Positions 1 through 6,196 of a stretch of DNA of 12,142 bases are shown in pieces; the stretch's first letter is position 1, and each line of letters starts with the position of its first letter. A program made the position numbers and the translations under genes. Below the pieces are notes generated by a model. The model did no database searches, had not been told where the DNA came from, and worked only from the letters and a program-made list of their open reading frames with translations. The stretch is from assembly GCA_902797525.1 (NCBI GenBank), contig CADBSZ010000053.1, forward strand, positions 1 through 12,142, in the 5' to 3' direction. The DNA comes from an uncultured Ruminococcus sp. (GTDB taxonomy: Bacteria > Bacillota > Clostridia > Oscillospirales > Acutalibacteraceae).

Positions 1-37
1 GGAGCTGACTCATTTGAGCCAGCTCCGTTATTTTTTT
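1..37 (+). terminator. Rho-independent terminator of an upstream plus-strand gene
   Basis: An inverted repeat (GGAGCTG-A-CTC against GAG-C-CAGCTCC, 11 positions with one mismatch, 4-base loop) runs from base 1 to 26 and is followed by a T-rich tract at about 28-37. Read on the plus strand this is a typical intrinsic terminator, so a plus-strand gene probably ends just left of the window. The thioredoxin gene converges on it from the right, and the same hairpin could also stop that transcript, but any T tract for that direction would lie outside the window. Confidence 0.75.
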
Positions 38-44
38 GAGATAA

Positions 45-356
45 TCACGCGTTGTCAATAAACGCCTGCATTTGCTCAGCCGGCTTAAAGCCGAGCGAGC
101 GCGCCACGGCTTCGCCCTTGCGGAATATCACCACGCAGGGAATGGAATACACCTCGTATTCCTCCGCCATGTCCTCGTTTTCGTCAATGTTCAACTTGAG
201 GAAGGTGTAGTCGTCGTTTTTGTCCTCCAGCTCCTCCAAAACAGGCGCCAGCATTTTGCACGGACCGCACCAGTCGGCATAAAAATCCACCAGTACGGGA
301 TGTTCCGCTTTCAGCACGCGCTCCTCAAATTCTTCTGCGTAAATTTTTTCAATCAT
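45..356 (-). CDS. trxA: thioredoxin
   Basis: A 103-residue cytoplasmic thioredoxin, the usual family length. Thioredoxins reduce protein disulfides and are recharged by thioredoxin reductase. The redox motif WCGPC is seen at residues 29-33 (Cys30, Cys33), preceded by the VDFYADW strand, and the conserved cis-proline sits in SIPC at residues 71-74. The ATG is preceded by AAGGAG at a good distance. It lies 15 bases downstream of the exodeoxyribonuclease III gene on the same strand, so it is probably co-transcribed from the promoter at 1155-1183; no separate promoter is evident. One oddity is a cysteine immediately after the cis-proline, where most thioredoxins have threonine. The family call is secure; whether it is the main housekeeping thioredoxin or a specialised paralogue cannot be told from this window. 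Confidence 0.95.
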   Translation of the reverse strand: MIEKIYAEEFEERVLKAEHPVLVDFYADWCGPCKMLAPVLEELEDKNDDYTFLKLNIDENEDMAEEYEVYSIPCVVIFRKGEAVARSLGFKPAEQMQAFIDNA

Positions 357-371
357 GTTATTCTCCTTTCG

Positions 372-1130
372 TTATACGTCTGCCACCAGCTCAACGGGGC
401 AGTGGTCCGATCCGAACACATCAGTGTGAATTCCGGCGGATACCAGCTTGTCGTCGAGTGCCTTAGATGAAATAAAATAGTCAATGCGCCAGCCCGCGTT
501 CTTCTCGCGCGCCTTAAAGCGGTACGACCACCACGAATATACTCCCTCGGTGTCGGGGTAAAAATGACGGAAGGTGTCGGTAAAGCCGCTGTTCAAAAGC
601 GTGGTCATTTTGCCGCGTTCCTCGTCGGTAAAGCCGGCGTTTTTGCGGTTGGTTTTTGGGTTTTTAAGGTCAATTTCCTCATGAGCCACATTCAGATCGC
701 CGCACAGAATCACAGGCTTTGATTCCTCCAGCTTTTTCAGATATGCCAAAAACGCGTCCTCCCATGTCATACGGTAATCGAGCCTGCGAAGCTCGTTTTG
801 CGAGTTGGGCGTATAGCAGGTTACGGCGTAAAAGCCCGGAAACTCCGCGGTAATCACCCTGCCCTCGTGGTCGTGCTCTTCAATGCCGATGCCATAGGTC
901 ACTGAAACCGGCTCCTCCTTGGTGAACATGGCGGTTCCCGAATAGCCTTTTTTTTCGGCGTAGTTCCAGTATTGATGATAGCCCTCAAGCGGCAAATCAA
1001 TTTGCCCTTCCTGCAATTTCGTTTCCTGCACGCAGAAAACATCCGCGTCAATCTCACGGAAAAAATCCAAAAAGCCCTTTGTCACACAGGCGCGCAAGCC
1101 GTTGACATTCCAAGAAATAAACTTTTTCAT
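372..1130 (-). CDS. exoA: exodeoxyribonuclease III (AP endonuclease, ExoA/Xth type)
   Basis: A 252-residue member of the exonuclease-endonuclease-phosphatase fold, of the length of Bacillus ExoA. The family cleaves DNA at abasic sites and removes 3'-blocking groups in base excision repair in the cytoplasm, using a divalent metal. Visible active-site motifs are [10 protein letters not shown] at the N-terminus, QETK with the metal-binding Glu36, GDLN with Asp145 and Asn147, the WRIDYF segment near residue 215, and SDHCPV near the C-terminus with the catalytic Asp-His pair (242-243). The start is fixed by an AAGGAGG-type ribosome binding site (plus-strand 1136-1142). It is first in a minus-strand pair with thioredoxin and has a near-consensus promoter upstream. 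The link between a repair nuclease and thioredoxin may be simple co-transcription; a shared oxidative-stress role is only an inference. Confidence 0.95.
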   Translation of the reverse strand: MKKFISWNVNGLRACVTKGFLDFFREIDADVFCVQETKLQEGQIDLPLEGYHQYWNYAEKKGYSGTAMFTKEEPVSVTYGIGIEEHDHEGRVITAEFPGFYAVTCYTPNSQNELRRLDYRMTWEDAFLAYLKKLEESKPVILCGDLNVAHEEIDLKNPKTNRKNAGFTDEERGKMTTLLNSGFTDTFRHFYPDTEGVYSWWSYRFKAREKNAGWRIDYFISSKALDDKLVSAGIHTDVFGSDHCPVELVADV

Positions 1131-1154
1131 AACAGCCTCCTTATCTCTGCTATC

Positions 1155-1183
1155 AGTATACTTGAAATCCGCATTTTTCGCAA
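1155..1183 (-). promoter_or_regulatory. sigma-A-type promoter for exoA-trxA
   Basis: On the minus strand, TTGCGA (plus 1178-1183) and TATACT (plus 1155-1160) are separated by exactly 17 bases, and transcription would begin about 20 bases upstream of the exoA start codon. It sits inside the 84-base divergent gap shared with sigK. The match to the housekeeping consensus is good but has not been tested. Confidence 0.7.
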
Positions 1184-1214
1184 GGCTTTTGAATAAGTTT
1201 ATTGGGGTGATTCT

Positions 1215-1910
1215 ATGTTTGATTTAATCGGCTTGCTCGGACAGTACGTGTGCTTTTTTATCCTGCACGTCTGCGGCGGCGGAGCTTTTCCGAAGCCGTT
1301 GTCCGAAAAAAAGGAACGTGAATATCTCGAAAAGTTCCGTCAGGGCGACATGCAGGCGCGCAACGTGCTGGTGGAGCACAATTTGCGGTTGGTGGCGCAC
1401 ATCATCAAAAAATACTACGGCAAGCAGGGGGAGCAGGACGATTTGGTGTCCATCGGCACCATCGGTCTGATAAAAGCGATTAACACCTTTAATCCCGACA
1501 AAAAAATCCGTCTCAGCTCCTATGCCAGCCGCTGTATCGAAAACGAAATCCTCATGCACTTCCGCAGCGCCAAAAAGAGCGCGCAGGACATTTCTCTGAA
1601 CGAAACCATCGACACCGACAAGGACGGCAATCCGCTGACGCTGCTTGACATCATGGCGGTTGACGACACCATTCTCGACGATCTCGACAAAAAGCTCAAC
1701 ACGAAAAAGCTCGGGAAGTTCATTGCCGAGGAACTTTCCGAGCGTGAAAAAACCATTATCATTTTACGCTATGGACTCGACGGCCGCGAGCCGATGACGC
1801 AAAAAAACGTTGCCAAGCTGCTTAACATCAGCCGCTCCTATGTCAGCCGCATTGAAACCAAGGCGCTCAGGCAGCTGCGCAGGCGTTTTGAAAACAGCAG
1901 CAATCTATGA
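1215..1910 (+). CDS. sigK: RNA polymerase sporulation sigma factor, pro-sigma-K
   Basis: A 231-residue sigma-70 family protein closely resembling Bacillus SigK, the late mother-cell sigma factor of sporulation. Sigma region 2 spans about residues 49-118 ([38 protein letters not shown]), followed by a linker and region 4 at about 170-226 with a helix-turn-helix ending [13 protein letters not shown]. Upstream of the conserved AFPKPLS segment is a hydrophobic N-terminal stretch of roughly 20 residues that corresponds to the pro-sequence removed by the SpoIVFB membrane protease in Bacillus. The gene is continuous, with no skin-type prophage insertion. The ATG follows a GGGGTG ribosome binding site. 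No clear sigma-E/K promoter could be picked out in the gap. It is monocistronic and ends at the hairpin at 1919-1946. Two cysteines in the pro-region (13, 20) are unusual compared with the Bacillus protein. Confidence 0.93.
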   Translation: MFDLIGLLGQYVCFFILHVCGGGAFPKPLSEKKEREYLEKFRQGDMQARNVLVEHNLRLVAHIIKKYYGKQGEQDDLVSIGTIGLIKAINTFNPDKKIRLSSYASRCIENEILMHFRSAKKSAQDISLNETIDTDKDGNPLTLLDIMAVDDTILDDLDKKLNTKKLGKFIAEELSEREKTIIILRYGLDGREPMTQKNVAKLLNISRSYVSRIETKALRQLRRRFENSSNL

Positions 1911-1918
1911 ATTGTAAA

Positions 1919-1946
1919 AAACGGAGCGGTTTTCACCGCTCCGTTT
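1919..1946. terminator. bidirectional terminator between sigK and the CBS gene
   Basis: A perfect 12-base-pair stem (AAACGGAGCGGT / ACCGCTCCGTTT, loop TTTC) lies between the convergent genes. On the minus strand the stem runs into an uninterrupted T tract (plus-strand A run at 1916-1920), a strong terminator. On the plus strand the following sequence is T-rich but broken by G and C, so termination of sigK may be weaker. The stop codon and last codons of the minus-strand CBS gene lie inside the hairpin. Confidence 0.85.
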
Positions 1947-2349
1947 GCGTTTGTTTTTCGCCGATAAAATGCTTGATAATATCCTGTCGGGTGACAATGC
2001 CGATAAAGGTCCCCAAATCGTCGGTTACAGGGACAAAGTTCTGGTTTACCGCGCGGTTGAGCAGCTCATCCATCGTCACGTCGATTTTTACCGCCGGGTT
2101 AAAGTTTTTGCGCAAAATATCGGTGACGCGGTGCTTTTCTTTTTCGGTGATGGCGCTGTTGCGCAAATCAATAATGTAGTACAAAAAGTCGCCCTCGCTG
2201 ACGGTGCCCACATATTTTCCGTCGGTGGAAATAACGGGAATCGCCGTGTAACTGTGCGCGCGCATTTTTTCCAGTCCCTGCCGCAGGGTGTTGGTGTCAT
2301 AAATATACTTGACCGTTTCTTTCGGTTTCAACAGCATTAAAACGTTCAT
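1933..2349 (-). CDS. stand-alone CBS-pair protein (DarB/CbpB-like)
   Basis: A 138-residue protein made almost only of two CBS domains, about residues 8-60 (SYTAIPVIS, GKYVGTVSEGDFLYYI) and 75-130 (NFVPVTDDLGTFIGIVTRQDII). CBS pairs bind adenine nucleotides and act as ligand sensors. The size and the order of motifs recall Bacillus YkuL/DarB, a free CBS-pair protein that binds cyclic di-AMP and controls partner enzymes; that match is from memory and is an inference, and an ATP/AMP-sensing CBS protein is the alternative. The ATG at 2349 has a GGAGG-type binding site 8 bases upstream; Met5 is a less likely start. It lies 18 bases downstream of a small membrane protein gene on the same strand, so the two are probably co-transcribed. 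Its 3' end is embedded in the terminator hairpin. Confidence 0.85.
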   Translation of the reverse strand: MNVLMLLKPKETVKYIYDTNTLRQGLEKMRAHSYTAIPVISTDGKYVGTVSEGDFLYYIIDLRNSAITEKEKHRVTDILRKNFNPAVKIDVTMDELLNRAVNQNFVPVTDDLGTFIGIVTRQDIIKHFIGEKQTQTER

Positions 2350-2367
2350 AGTGCCTCCAAGGGGAAA

Positions 2368-2814
2368 TCAAAGGGGTTGTTTGGAAATGATATACAGCTC
2401 GCCGATAAAATAGACTAAGCCGAAGGTGAAGAGCAGTGTGTTGACCTGTAAAATCCCGCTGAGCACCACCGCCGCCGCGCTGACGCCGGCGATAACGCGC
2501 GCGAGCTGTTTTCGCGGTTGCTTGAAATAAAGCGCCCACAACACCAAATAGACGAGCAAAAGCACCGCGGCGGCAATCAGCCAAAACCGCTTCATCAGTT
2601 CCTTCGGCTCGGTAAAGCCGCGCTCCAAAATGCCTGTGTGAAACGCCATCAGCACCAGGCAGGCAAACCGCGCCATACGGTCAAGATAATACATCGCTTT
2701 GTTGTCATAGCGGCTCCTGTCAATGGTATGCGTGCGGCGGTATATAATATGCGGCAGTGCCAAAACAACGGCAAAAACCGCGCCGTAAGGATTCACAATG
2801 TCAAAAAAAGTCAT
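2368..2814 (-). CDS. uncharacterised small membrane protein, about five helices
   Basis: A 148-residue hydrophobic protein I do not recognise by name. Likely membrane segments are at about residues 7-25, 46-63, 77-97, 104-122 and 126-144. Between the first two is a basic stretch with RRTHTIDRSRYDNK, and another basic patch (KQPRKQ) precedes the fourth helix; under the positive-inside rule these would be cytoplasmic. No enzyme or transporter motif is visible. An in-frame ATG exists 18 bases upstream at 2832, giving 154 residues, but it lacks a ribosome binding site, whereas the ATG at 2814 has AGGTGA (plus 2819-2824) at a proper distance, so I chose 2814. It is followed after 18 bases by the CBS protein gene, making a functional pairing of membrane protein and nucleotide sensor possible but unproven. 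Confidence 0.75.
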   Translation of the reverse strand: MTFFDIVNPYGAVFAVVLALPHIIYRRTHTIDRSRYDNKAMYYLDRMARFACLVLMAFHTGILERGFTEPKELMKRFWLIAAAVLLLVYLVLWALYFKQPRKQLARVIAGVSAAAVVLSGILQVNTLLFTFGLVYFIGELYIISKQPL

Positions 2815-2904
2815 TTCATCACCTATGTTCATTGTAACACAGACAGAAGGATTTTACAAGGCGGCAATCGCCTTTTTGCAGCGAAAATGGTTACAAGTTT
2901 GTAG

Positions 2905-2933
2905 TTGCAAAAGAACCTTGAAAGTTGTATGAT
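2905..2933 (+). promoter_or_regulatory. sigma-A-type promoter for the LPG-synthase-like gene
   Basis: TTGCAA (2905-2910) and TATGAT (2928-2933) are spaced by 17 bases, about 33 bases upstream of the TTG start codon at 2966. The match is good in both boxes. The gene pair 2966-4828 has no other evident promoter. Confidence 0.7.
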
Positions 2934-2965
2934 AGTAATAACTATTCTAAGAGGAGAAGATTCCT

Positions 2966-4099
2966 TTGGAGAAGAAAAAAAAGAAGTTTAAACTCAGCGG
3001 AATTGCGGTTTTTAATATCGTTGTAGGGGTATTGACTGCCATTTTGCTTGCTTATTTCATCTTTTCCGACGATGGCGTCATTGACTTGCTGAAATCACGC
3101 GACGGCATTATCTGGTGGCTTCTTGCGGTGGGACTGGTCGTGTTTGACCTGAACATCATCGTGGATTCGGTTGTCACCTATGTGTTTATCCGCTCGCAGT
3201 ATCCAAAGGTGCGGTTTATCGACGCGCTCAAAATCAGCTGCGTGGGCGTGTTCTTCAGCGCGTTAACGCCATCAAGCACGGGCGGCCAGCCGATGCAGCT
3301 TTTTTTAATGTCAAAAATGCGCATCAGCGTGGGCTTTGGCTCCGCGTGCATGACGCAAAAGTTCATCGTTTATCAGTTCGTCACCATGGCGTTCAGCATT
3401 TTGGCGATTCTGATTAAGTTTCAGCAGTTCGGAAGCGCGTTTACCAATTTTTGGTCGTCCGCTTTTATTGTTCTCGGCTTTTTGGTTCAGCTCGGTATCA
3501 CCGCGCTGTTTATCATTGTATCATTCTCCCAAAAACTGACCTATAAGCTGCTGGGGCTGATCACCAAGATTTTGCGCAAGCTCAAGGTAAAAAACACCGA
3601 CCAAAAAATCGCTAAGCTCACCAAAGAATTCCGCATGTTTTTGGATTCCAACCGTTTGCTGATGTCCAACCGCAAGCGCTTAATTCTCATTTATTCGCTG
3701 GTTGCTTTGCAGGTGCTCTTGATTTTGTCGGTACCGTACTTTGTGTATCTCGCCTTCGACATGCCCAAGCTTGCCCCCGCCGCAGGTTTGCCTGTGGGCA
3801 ATTTGTTCGACTTTCTCTGCATTCAGTCCTTTGTGCTGTTTACGTCCAACCTGATTCCGCTGCCCGGAGCGTCCGGCGGCGCGGAGGCGGCGTTCGCCAT
3901 GTATTACGGCGGCTATTTTGGCCCGCGCACTATGCCTGCCATCGTCGCGTGGCGTTTTCTGACGTATTACGGCTCGATTATTCTCACTGCGCCGTTTTCC
4001 TATTACACCAAGGGGCACAAGGCGCAAAGTGAAAAAATTGAGAACGAAATTAAAGAGGTCATGGAAGAAAACCAGGTCCTCGAAAAGGAAACAAACTGA
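2966..4099 (+). CDS. lysylphosphatidylglycerol synthase-type integral membrane protein (flippase domain only)
   Basis: A 377-residue polytopic membrane protein of the UPF0104/YbhN-like family, equivalent to the N-terminal membrane domain of MprF-type lysylphosphatidylglycerol synthases. Family signatures are TPSSTGGQP at residues 101-109 and LIPLPGASGGAE at 296-307, with several hydrophobic helices in between and a cytosolic loop rich in lysine at about 190-240. The soluble aminoacyl-transfer domain of true MprF is absent, so it probably does not make lysyl lipids; the family is thought to move lipids or lipid-linked molecules, but the substrate cannot be told here. Translation starts at TTG with GAGGAG 9 bases upstream. 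The N-terminus is lysine-rich and the C-terminus is a charged, possibly coiled tail (about 350-377). ComF follows 72 bases later on the same strand. Confidence 0.9.
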   Translation: MEKKKKKFKLSGIAVFNIVVGVLTAILLAYFIFSDDGVIDLLKSRDGIIWWLLAVGLVVFDLNIIVDSVVTYVFIRSQYPKVRFIDALKISCVGVFFSALTPSSTGGQPMQLFLMSKMRISVGFGSACMTQKFIVYQFVTMAFSILAILIKFQQFGSAFTNFWSSAFIVLGFLVQLGITALFIIVSFSQKLTYKLLGLITKILRKLKVKNTDQKIAKLTKEFRMFLDSNRLLMSNRKRLILIYSLVALQVLLILSVPYFVYLAFDMPKLAPAAGLPVGNLFDFLCIQSFVLFTSNLIPLPGASGGAEAAFAMYYGGYFGPRTMPAIVAWRFLTYYGSIILTAPFSYYTKGHKAQSEKIENEIKEVMEENQVLEKETN

Positions 4100-4104
4100 C
4101 ATTT

Positions 4105-4140
4105 CAGGCTACGGCTCGGCTTTTTTGCCGCCGCAGCCTG
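4105..4140 (+). terminator. inverted repeat after the LPG-synthase-like gene, possible weak terminator
   Basis: CAGGCT (4105-4110) pairs with AGCCTG (4135-4140), and after one mismatch CGGC (4112-4115) pairs with GCCG (4130-4133). The tail is only TTTGCTT, a poor T tract, so it may attenuate rather than stop transcription into the ComF gene. Confidence 0.35.
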
Positions 4141-4171
4141 TTTGCTTACCGCTGCTTTTTCAGGTGTTAGT

Positions 4172-4828
4172 ATGAACCGATTGATATTTTTTCTTCACAA
4201 GCGGCTTGCTCCGCTGTTTCCAAACCGCTGTCCGTTTTGCACAAAGGTGATATATCGCGAGCAAACCATATGCGACTCCTGTGCTATCAGGGTTCCGCAA
4301 TACACCGTCCGCCGTTTTGCCGCAGGCGGAGCGCCCTGCGCGGCGGCGCTGCCGTATAAGGACGAATACGCCGAGGCGGTTAAACGCTTCAAATTTAAAC
4401 GTTACGCGTTTTATGCGCCTGCGTTTGTTGAGGTGATGACGGAAGCGGCGGTCAGAGTGTATTCCCCTGACGCGTATGATTGCGTTTGCTGCGTTCCGAT
4501 GCACCCGAAGGACCTTAAAGACCGCGGCTTCAATCAATCCGAGCTTCTGGCACGCGGTTTTGCCGAAAGGCTTGGGCTGACGTATGTAGAAGCGATTGAA
4601 AAAATCAAACGCAACAAAAAACAGCACACGCTTAAACGCAGCGAGCGCGCCGGCAACGTCAGGGGCGTTTACCGCGTCATTGATAAGAACGCAATCAAGA
4701 ACAAGCGCATTTTGCTGATTGACGACATTATCACCACCGGCAATACGCTGGGTGAGTGCGCGTCGGTGCTCAAGCGCCATGGGTGCCGTTCCGTCAGCTG
4801 CGCGGTGCTTTGCACAACGCTTGTCTGA
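4172..4828 (+). CDS. comF: ComF family phosphoribosyltransferase-like protein
   Basis: A 218-residue ComFC-type protein. An N-terminal zinc-ribbon is formed by Cys20-x2-Cys23 and Cys34-x2-Cys37. The C-terminal type I phosphoribosyltransferase fold shows RGFNQSELLA at 118-127 and the PRPP-loop ILLIDDIITTGNT at about 180-192. ComF proteins are needed for DNA uptake in competent bacteria such as Bacillus and Haemophilus, yet homologues are widespread in bacteria not known to be competent, and their exact reaction is unsettled. An in-frame TTG at 4142 would add 10 residues but lies just after the preceding hairpin; the ATG at 4172 with AGGTG upstream is the better start. No ComFA helicase is next to it, so competence cannot be inferred from this window. 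Confidence 0.88.
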   Translation: MNRLIFFLHKRLAPLFPNRCPFCTKVIYREQTICDSCAIRVPQYTVRRFAAGGAPCAAALPYKDEYAEAVKRFKFKRYAFYAPAFVEVMTEAAVRVYSPDAYDCVCCVPMHPKDLKDRGFNQSELLARGFAERLGLTYVEAIEKIKRNKKQHTLKRSERAGNVRGVYRVIDKNAIKNKRILLIDDIITTGNTLGECASVLKRHGCRSVSCAVLCTTLV

Positions 4829-4869
4829 CAACGAATTTGAAAAAAATACTTTTATATCCGTGAGTTTTG

Positions 4870-4878
4870 TGATATACT
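4870..4878 (+). promoter_or_regulatory. candidate extended -10 promoter for the ymfF-ymfH-lgt-folD cluster
   Basis: TGATATACT combines a TATACT -10 box (4873-4878) with an upstream TGN extension, about 42 bases before the ATG at 4921. The -35 position (about 4850-4855) is A/T-rich but does not resemble TTGACA. The 92-base gap after comF would be a natural place for a promoter. Confidence 0.45.
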
Positions 4879-4920
4879 ATTTTGGTAAGCTAACAGTAAC
4901 CTAGGTACGGAGATGATAAA

Positions 4921-6192
4921 ATGAGTCAAATCAACCGCAAGCAACTGGCTGACGGCGTGTTTTTCAGCAGCGTCAGGGACGGCCGTTTTAAAACGATGAA
5001 GATTTCCGCGAATATCATCGTTCCCCTCAGCGCGGATACCGCCGCAGCCAACGCGCTTTTGTGCGACGTGCTGTCGCATTCCTGCAAGGCGTATCCCGAT
5101 TTTACGGCGCTGAGCAAAAAGCTTTGCTCGCTGTACGGAGCGGATTTATCGGCATTTGTGCGCAAGGTGGGCGATCACCAATTAATCGCGCTGTCCGCCA
5201 TGGGTCTGGATGACCGTTACACCCTCAACGGCGAAAGCGTGGCGCAGGAGCTGTCGCGCCTGCTGTGCAGCGTTATTTTTGAGCCGAATTTGTCAGACGG
5301 CGTTTTTGTAGAAGAAAACGTGGAGCAGGAGCGCAGACAGCTGCTTGACTCCATTGACGCCGAATATAACGACAAGCGCCTTTATGCGATTGCGCAGTTA
5401 ATTAAACATATGTGCGCGAAGGAAACCTACGGTATTAAGCGCTACGGCAGCGCACAGCAGGTCAGAGAGGTCACGCCTCAGGATTTGACAAACGCGTGGA
5501 AAAATCTGCTGAAAACCGCAATCTTTGAGATTGTTTATGTCGGCGACAGTGCGCCCGACAAGGCACAGGCGGTGTTTTCCGAAGCGTTCGGCAATATCGA
5601 CCGCGCGCCGGCTGCGGCCGACACGCAGATTATCCGCACCGCAAACAGTGTGAATACCGTCACCGAAGAAATCAACGTTGCGCAGGCAAAGCTCGTCATG
5701 GGCTTTCGCGCAGGAACGGCGCTGCCCGAAAAGGAAGCGGACGCCGCCGCGCTGATGTGCGCGATTTTGGGCGGCACGGCGAATTCCAAGCTGTTCTGCA
5801 ACGTGCGTGAAAAGCAGAGCCTTTGCTATTACTGCGCGTCGCGCTATGACAAGCACAAGGGCATTATGCTTATCGACAGCGGCGTGCAAACGGAAAATAT
5901 TGATAAACTGAAAGCCGGTATTCTCAAGGAAATTGAGGACATGAAAAACGGCGTCATCACCGATTTTGAGATGGACGCCACCAAGCGCGCCATGATTAAC
6001 TCCTTCTATTCCTCCAACGACACCGTCGGCGGCATTGAAGCGTGGTACACTGCACAGCTGTTTGACGGCGGTTTCACAACCATCGAGGAAATGGCGGCGC
6101 GCATTGGGGCAGTCACCAAGGAGCAGGTTATCGCCGCGGCGAACAAGCTCACGCTTGACACGGTTTATGTGTTGAAAAACAGTGAGGGGTGA
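4921..6192 (+). CDS. ymfF: M16 family peptidase-like protein without active site (YmfF-like)
   Basis: A 423-residue M16-fold protein resembling Bacillus YmfF. The zinc motif HxxEH is missing from the place it is expected (about residues 48-60), so it should not hydrolyse peptides by itself. The C-terminal half keeps the Arg-Tyr substrate-binding pair in the VREKQSLCYY segment. In M16B proteases an inactive and an active chain form a heterodimer, and the next gene encodes the active partner. In Bacillus subtilis, ymfF and ymfH have been linked genetically to the aminopentanol modification of elongation factor P and to swarming; transfer of that role to this organism is an inference. The ATG has GGAG 8 bases upstream. 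The stop is 4 bases before the next start, indicating one transcript. Confidence 0.85.
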   Translation: MSQINRKQLADGVFFSSVRDGRFKTMKISANIIVPLSADTAAANALLCDVLSHSCKAYPDFTALSKKLCSLYGADLSAFVRKVGDHQLIALSAMGLDDRYTLNGESVAQELSRLLCSVIFEPNLSDGVFVEENVEQERRQLLDSIDAEYNDKRLYAIAQLIKHMCAKETYGIKRYGSAQQVREVTPQDLTNAWKNLLKTAIFEIVYVGDSAPDKAQAVFSEAFGNIDRAPAAADTQIIRTANSVNTVTEEINVAQAKLVMGFRAGTALPEKEADAAALMCAILGGTANSKLFCNVREKQSLCYYCASRYDKHKGIMLIDSGVQTENIDKLKAGILKEIEDMKNGVITDFEMDATKRAMINSFYSSNDTVGGIEAWYTAQLFDGGFTTIEEMAARIGAVTKEQVIAAANKLTLDTVYVLKNSEG

Positions 6193-6196
6193 TAAA

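Noticed and set aside
1215..1910. Possible frameshift or skin-element scar in sigK
   Set aside because: The frame is continuous from pro-sequence to region 4 and the conserved segments on both sides of the Bacillus insertion point are joined normally.
2858..2877. Hairpin AAGGCG/CGCCTT followed by five T residues on the plus strand
   Set aside because: The stem is only 6 base pairs and no plus-strand gene ends before it; it sits between divergent genes, so a terminator role is not supported.
2518..2904. Plus-strand open frame opposite the membrane protein gene
   Set aside because: It shows no ribosome binding site or domain, and the minus-strand frame has clear membrane helices and a good start.
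4142..4171. Upstream TTG start for the ComF protein
   Set aside because: It lies directly after the inverted repeat with no ribosome binding site, while the ATG at 4172 has AGGTG and gives the usual N-terminus.
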